Positions 5,181-6,446 of a DNA stretch of 6,446 nt are shown here, one piece after another. A program made the position numbers and the translations under genes. The DNA is taken from the NCBI GenBank assembly GCA_947097535.1, contig CAMURM010000093.1:1-6446 (forward strand), written 5' to 3'. How positions within the stretch are numbered: the first letter of the stretch is position 1; each line of letters begins with the position of its first letter. The notes under the pieces were generated by a model. It was not told the DNA's origin. It saw only the letters and a list, made by a program, of their open reading frames with translations, and made no database searches. Source of the stretch: an uncultured Selenomonas sp. Lineage in GTDB: Bacteria > Bacillota > Negativicutes > Selenomonadales > Selenomonadaceae.

Positions 5181-6086
5181 TCAGCAGGTATGGCACTTCT
5201 CGAAGAGACCCTTCTCCTTGAGGAGCTTGACCATCGTCTCACCGATGTGAGCGACCGTATCGGCAACGGGGATGCCCGCATCGTTCAGAGCTGCGACCTT
5301 GTCAGCCGCCGTACCCTTGCCGCCCGAGATGATCGCGCCGGCATGACCCATGCGCTTGCCCGGAGGCGCCTGACGGCCTGCGATGAAGGCAGAAACCGGC
5401 TTGTCCTTCATGTTCTCCTGGATCCACTTCGCAGCCTCTTCCTCTGCCGTGCCGCCAATCTCACCGATCATCAGAACAGCATAGGTGTCCGGATCGTCCT
5501 TGAAGAGCTGCAGAGCGTCGATGAAGTCCGTGCCCTTGACGGGGTCGCCGCCGATGCCGACCGTCGTCGTCTGACCGATGCCCGCATTCGTGAGCTGGAA
5601 AGCAGCCTCGTACGTCAAGGTGCCGGAGCGCGAAATGACGCCAACATGACCGGGCTTGCTGACCGTAGCCGGCGTGATGCCGAGCTTCGACTGCTTGGAT
5701 GTCAGAAGTCCCGGGCAGTTCGGACCGACAAGACGCGTCTTCTTGCCTTCCATGTAACGACGCACCTTCACCATGTCGAGGACAGGGATATGCTCCGTGA
5801 TGCAGACGACGAGATCGAGATCGGCCTCAACCGCCTCCATGATGCTGTCCGCCGCAAAACGAGGGGGAACATAGACGACCGAAGCCGTCGCGCCCGTAGC
5901 CTTCACAGCATCCGCAACCGTGTTGAACACGGGGACGCCCTCGACCTCCTGACCCGCCTTGCCCGGCGTTACGCCTGCGACAATCTTCGCGCCATAGTCG
6001 AGCATCTGCTTCGTGTGGAACGTCGCCGCTTTGCCCGTGATGCCCTGCACGATGACCTTTGTATCTTTATCAATCAAAACTGACAT
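5181..6086 (-). CDS. sucD: Succinyl-CoA synthetase (succinate-CoA ligase, ADP/GDP-forming) alpha subunit
   Basis: SucD is the alpha subunit that binds CoA and carries the phosphohistidine when succinyl-CoA and succinate are interconverted with formation or use of a nucleoside triphosphate. The 301 residues include the Rossmann CoA-binding part with VQGITGKAATFHT (13-25), the GPNCPG motif (121-126), SRSGTLTYE (152-160) and GHAGAII (247-253), where H248 corresponds to the phosphorylated His246 of E. coli. The length is slightly above the usual 288-295 because of a short C-terminal extension ending CHTC. The ATG at 6086 has GGGAGG 8 nt upstream. It follows sucC by 21 bp in the usual sucC-sucD order, and ends just before a strong terminator. 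In a Negativicute this enzyme would sit in the succinate branch leading to propionate or in a partial TCA cycle; that use is inference. Confidence 0.97.
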   Translation of the reverse strand: MSVLIDKDTKVIVQGITGKAATFHTKQMLDYGAKIVAGVTPGKAGQEVEGVPVFNTVADAVKATGATASVVYVPPRFAADSIMEAVEADLDLVVCITEHIPVLDMVKVRRYMEGKKTRLVGPNCPGLLTSKQSKLGITPATVSKPGHVGVISRSGTLTYEAAFQLTNAGIGQTTTVGIGGDPVKGTDFIDALQLFKDDPDTYAVLMIGEIGGTAEEEAAKWIQENMKDKPVSAFIAGRQAPPGKRMGHAGAIISGGKGTAADKVAALNDAGIPVADTVAHIGETMVKLLKEKGLFEKCHTC

Positions 6087-6107
6087 GTGTTTGACCTCCC
6101 TTTCGAT

Positions 6108-6446
6108 TTAAGCCTTCGCCTCAGCAACGAGTTTGACAATCTGCTCGGCGCCGCCCTCCATCGTGGGTGCAGGGAAGACGTTAGAAATCGGCGTGTTCTT
6201 CAGGATCTCGCGGCCTTCTTCAACCTTCGTGCCCTCAAGGCGGACAACGACAGGAACCGGGAGGGATTTGCCGTCCTTGGAGATGATCTTCGCAGCCTCG
6301 ATGATGCCGTTCGCGATGTTGTCGCAGCGATTGATGCCGCCGAAGATGTTGACGAAGATGCCCTTCGCCTGGCCGCCTTCGAGCATGATGTTGAACGCCT
6401 TCGCGATCTTCTCAGGCTCGGAGTCGCCGCCGACATCGAGGAAGTT
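6108..6446 (-). CDS. sucC: Succinyl-CoA synthetase beta subunit, C-terminal 112 residues (5' end outside window)
   Basis: The frame is open from the right edge to a TAA at 6110-6108, giving the last 112 residues of SucC, whose full length is normally near 385-400. The fragment opens with NFLDVGG, a conserved stretch of the beta-subunit C-terminal domain. It continues through VNIFGGINRCD (fragment residues 32-42), the loop that helps bind the phosphate and faces the alpha-subunit phosphohistidine, and VVVRLEGTKVEEG. The internal ATG at 6386 is not the start. SucC supplies the ATP-grasp nucleotide site, and nucleotide specificity cannot be judged because that N-terminal domain is not in the window. 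It is co-transcribed with sucD, 21 bp downstream. Confidence 0.96.
   Translation of the reverse strand, partial: NFLDVGGDSEPEKIAKAFNIMLEGGQAKGIFVNIFGGINRCDNIANGIIEAAKIISKDGKSLPVPVVVRLEGTKVEEGREILKNTPISNVFPAPTMEGGAEQIVKLVAEAKA

Noticed and set aside
5145..6083. A 312-codon plus-strand open frame opposite sucD
   Set aside because: The minus strand encodes a complete, canonical SucD. The plus frame starts inside the terminator hairpin and shows only low-complexity Arg/Asp/Leu-rich sequence.

Overview
The window (about 60% GC by eye) looks like chromosomal core sequence from a GC-rich low-redox Firmicute. The class Negativicutes (Selenomonas/Mitsuokella-like) is my best guess. The grounds are the protein style of the SPFH/zinc-ribbon/TPM cluster, strong AGGAGG-type ribosome binding sites, and a sucCD pair consistent with succinate/propionate metabolism. 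The genus is inference and cannot be proven from this sequence.

Layout. (1) Positions 1-2967, plus strand: a three-gene cluster. It holds the 3' part of an SPFH-domain 'virion core'-type protein (YdjI-like) with a C-terminal run of four zinc knuckles, a two-zinc-ribbon protein with a C-terminal membrane anchor (YdjG-like), and an exported, membrane-anchored TPM-domain protein (YdjH-like). (2) Positions 2968-3109: a convergent intergenic region with a strong GC-rich hairpin that can serve as a bidirectional terminator. (3) Positions 3110-4264, minus strand: a membrane-anchored calcineurin-like metallophosphoesterase (YkuE-like) with a TTG start and an internal twin-arginine-like motif. (4) Positions 4265-4471: a divergent promoter region with a recognisable promoter for each side. 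(5) Positions 4472-5110, plus strand: a compact AlkA-type DNA glycosylase. (6) Positions 5111-5162: an 18-bp perfect inverted repeat forming a terminator hairpin. (7) Positions 5181-6446, minus strand: sucD and the 3' end of sucC, the two subunits of succinyl-CoA synthetase.

How the genes fit together. The first three genes match the content of the Bacillus subtilis ydjGHI genes, which lie with the PspA gene and take part in its membrane-stress response. They probably form a membrane-associated assembly: SPFH scaffold, zinc-ribbon membrane adaptor and extracytoplasmic TPM protein. No pspA gene is visible, but the window begins inside the first gene. sucC-sucD form an ordinary operon. The phosphoesterase and the glycosylase are divergent single genes with no evident functional link.

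I see no CRISPR array, tRNA, rRNA, transposase, phage gene or defence system. The most interesting item is the zinc-knuckle-rich SPFH/YdjG/TPM module. It is a known but poorly understood family set rather than a wholly new system.
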